Assembly: GCA_030606385.1 (NCBI GenBank)
Contig: JAUWGN010000062.1
Location: 1-6,661, forward strand
From: Dehalococcoidia bacterium
GTDB lineage: Bacteria > Chloroflexota > Dehalococcoidia > GIF9 > AB-539-J10
Reading direction: 5' to 3'
DNA length: 6,661 nucleotides
The notes below the pieces were generated by a model. That model did not search any database and was not told the origin of the DNA. It saw nothing but the letters and a program-made list of their open reading frames with translations. The position numbers and the translations under genes were made by a program. Each line of letters begins with the position of its first letter. Position 1 is the first letter of the stretch. Shown one piece after another: positions 5,239-6,661 of this stretch.

Positions 5239-5838
5239 ATGCCCAGTTTAGTGGAAATTAGAGCAAATTTAGCGGCACGCATTACCAATCCTGTAATGAA
5301 GAGCTTGAGCAAAAGCGGCATAAAGCCTGATGCTCTTACGTTTACAGGTTTAGTTCTGAACATCGGTGCTGCCTATGTCATTGCCACTGGGCATTTTTTG
5401 CTTGGTGGAGTGTTAATTTTAATTGCCGGGTTGTTTGATCTCCTTGATGGAGCGCTGGCTAGATTCGTTAAGCAAACCAGGAAGTTTGGTGCTATTCTTG
5501 ATTCCACAATTGACCGCATTTCTGAAGCAGCGATATTTTGTGGTCTCCTGGTTTGGTATATGCTGCAGGGGAGCACCCTGGTAGTTGTGCTCATTTTTGC
5601 TGTTTTGGTTGGTTCCTTCCTGGTTAGCTATATAAGGGCAAGGGCAGAGGGGCTGGGGCTGGAATGCAAGGTTGGTTTGTTTACCAGAGCAGAAAGGGTT
5701 ATAGTATTAGCGATAGGTTTGATTGTAAATCAAGTAGTTCAACCAGACCTGGTAGTAATTGCTTTATGGATTCTGGTGGTCTTTGTTTATATCACCGTGG
5801 TTCAAAGGTTAGTTTATTTACGGCGAATTAGTGCCTAG
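5239..5838 (+). CDS. CDP-alcohol phosphatidyltransferase, probable phosphatidylinositol-phosphate synthase
   Basis: This integral membrane enzyme would transfer the phosphatidyl group from CDP-diacylglycerol to inositol-1-phosphate, giving phosphatidylinositol phosphate and CMP. The 199-residue product has the complete CDP-alcohol signature: D67, D70, G71, A74, R75, G84, D88 and D92. The aspartates bind the metal ions and catalyse the transfer. About six membrane segments can be read, near 32-50, 52-68, 95-110, 113-131, 150-166 and 169-188. FGAILDSTIDRIS (83-95), SYIRARAEGLGL (130-141), the R150-A-E-R153 stretch and the VVQRL ending closely resemble mycobacterial PgsA1, now recognised as a phosphatidylinositol-phosphate synthase, as I remember it. 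Together with the ino1 neighbour this favours that activity over phosphatidylglycerophosphate synthase. No good Shine-Dalgarno precedes ATG 5239; a TAG at 5221 excludes a longer start. purA follows 10 bp later. Confidence 0.85.
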   Translation: MPSLVEIRANLAARITNPVMKSLSKSGIKPDALTFTGLVLNIGAAYVIATGHFLLGGVLILIAGLFDLLDGALARFVKQTRKFGAILDSTIDRISEAAIFCGLLVWYMLQGSTLVVVLIFAVLVGSFLVSYIRARAEGLGLECKVGLFTRAERVIVLAIGLIVNQVVQPDLVVIALWILVVFVYITVVQRLVYLRRISA

Positions 5839-5845
5839 GAAGGTG
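5837..5845 (+). promoter_or_regulatory. purA Shine-Dalgarno overlapping the upstream stop codon
   Basis: AGGAAGGTG at 5837-5845 overlaps the last two bases of the lipid synthase stop and precedes ATG 5849. It fixes the purA start and indicates tight coupling of the two genes. Confidence 0.75.
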
Positions 5846-5848
5846 TAA

Positions 5849-6661
5849 ATGGCTGTTGTTGCTATTATAGGGGGGCAGTGGGGTGATGAGGGGAAAGGAA
5901 AAGTAGTTGATTTCCTCGCTGAGAAAGCAGATATGGTAGCTCGCTTCTCGGGAGGGGACAATGCCGGACACACTGTAATTAATCCTTATGGCGAGTTTCG
6001 GTTACATCTTGTGCCTGCAGGGATTTTTCGTGCACATACAACTTGCATCGTGGGCAATGGCGTGGTGGTTAATCCCCCGGTTCTTCTTGAGGAAATAGAC
6101 AATCTTCAAGAACATGGTGTCGATACCAGCCATCTGTTCATAAGTGACCGTGCTCACCTCATTATGCCGTACCATATTCTTCTCGACGGTTTGGAGGAGG
6201 AAAGACGTGGTGGCAAAGCTTTAGGCACTACGCGAAGAGGAATTGGTCCTGCCTTTAGTGACAAGATAGCACGCATGGGGATACGCGCTGGAGACTTACT
6301 AAATAAAGATGCTTTTCGGAACCGTCTAAGCTCAATACTGGAATTTAAGAACGCTGTTCTTTGCGAGGTGTATAAGAAGTCACCATTGTCAGTGGATGAA
6401 GTGTTTGAGCAATATTGCCATTATGGGGATAAGCTGCGTCCTTTTATTCGAGATATTGGTCCCATAATGCGGGAGGCGATTAGGAATAATGGGCTGATTT
6501 TATTAGAAGGCGCTCAAGGGACATTGCTTGATCCTGACTTCGGTACATATCCTTATGTTACCTCATCGTCGCCATTGGCTGGGGAAGGGTCCCTGGGACT
6601 GGGAATAAGTCCCAGGGCAATCAATCGCATTCTTGGTGTGTTTAAAGCCTATATTACCAGG
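5849..6661 (+). CDS. purA: Adenylosuccinate synthetase (3'-truncated by the window)
   Basis: PurA catalyses the GTP-dependent joining of IMP and aspartate to adenylosuccinate, the first committed step to AMP. The window contains 271 codons of a gene that normally has about 420-430. The N-terminal GGQWGDEGKGK (8-18) carries the catalytic Asp13, and SGGDNAGH (34-41) carries the catalytic His41, both at the same numbers as in E. coli. GTTRRGIGP is the IMP/GTP region, EGAQGT (220-225) contains the IMP-contacting Gln, and FGTYPYVTSS (231-240) contains the conserved Thr. The following loop reads PLAGEGSLGLG (242-252) where most family members have a TTAGG-type sequence. The start is clear from a Shine-Dalgarno 3-5 nt before ATG 5849. 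It lies 10 bp after the phospholipid gene; the functions are unrelated, so this is probably only shared transcription. Confidence 0.95.
   Translation, partial: MAVVAIIGGQWGDEGKGKVVDFLAEKADMVARFSGGDNAGHTVINPYGEFRLHLVPAGIFRAHTTCIVGNGVVVNPPVLLEEIDNLQEHGVDTSHLFISDRAHLIMPYHILLDGLEEERRGGKALGTTRRGIGPAFSDKIARMGIRAGDLLNKDAFRNRLSSILEFKNAVLCEVYKKSPLSVDEVFEQYCHYGDKLRPFIRDIGPIMREAIRNNGLILLEGAQGTLLDPDFGTYPYVTSSSPLAGEGSLGLGISPRAINRILGVFKAYITR

Overview
The window looks like a chromosomal segment from a Chloroflexota bacterium, most plausibly class Dehalococcoidia. This rests on the style of the conserved proteins, a DUF5679-type zinc-ribbon microprotein of a kind I associate with that phylum, and moderate GC content. 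It is inference from remembered family patterns; no search was run. Every gene I can support is on the + strand. I see no rRNA, tRNA, CRISPR array or mobile element.

Positions 1-3539 are the classical nusA-ylxR-infB-rbfA transcription/translation operon. nusA is cut by the left edge and ends in a strongly charge-segregated tail with a KAKGK-type tandem repeat. nusA/ylxR overlap by 11 bp. If infB starts at the TTG at 1381, which has a well placed GGAGG, ylxR/infB also overlap by 11 bp. rbfA follows after 41 bp.

Positions 3540-3770 hold a 46-codon gene for a four-cysteine zinc ribbon. It has its own candidate sigma70-type promoter (TTGACA, 18 bp, TATGGT) and a near-perfect Shine-Dalgarno sequence. 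It is probably well expressed and separate from the upstream operon.

Positions 3859-5838 hold an inositol phospholipid pair. The first gene is an actinobacterial-type myo-inositol-1-phosphate synthase (ino1). The second is a membrane CDP-alcohol phosphatidyltransferase that closely resembles phosphatidylinositol-phosphate synthase. Together they would turn glucose-6-phosphate into inositol-1-phosphate and join it to CDP-diacylglycerol, giving phosphatidylinositol phosphate. The 255 bp between them holds a 40-codon ORF with a good ribosome-binding site, in the same frame as the synthase but separated from it by a TAG; it may be a leader or a gene remnant.

From 5849 to the right edge lies the first ~271 codons of purA (adenylosuccinate synthetase), 10 bp after the lipid gene and probably co-transcribed with it.

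Most of the window is ordinary core genome. The points that deserve a second look are the NusA tail, the zinc-ribbon microprotein, the inositol-lipid module with its two short upstream ORFs, and several start-codon decisions. I found no convincing sign of a wholly new system.
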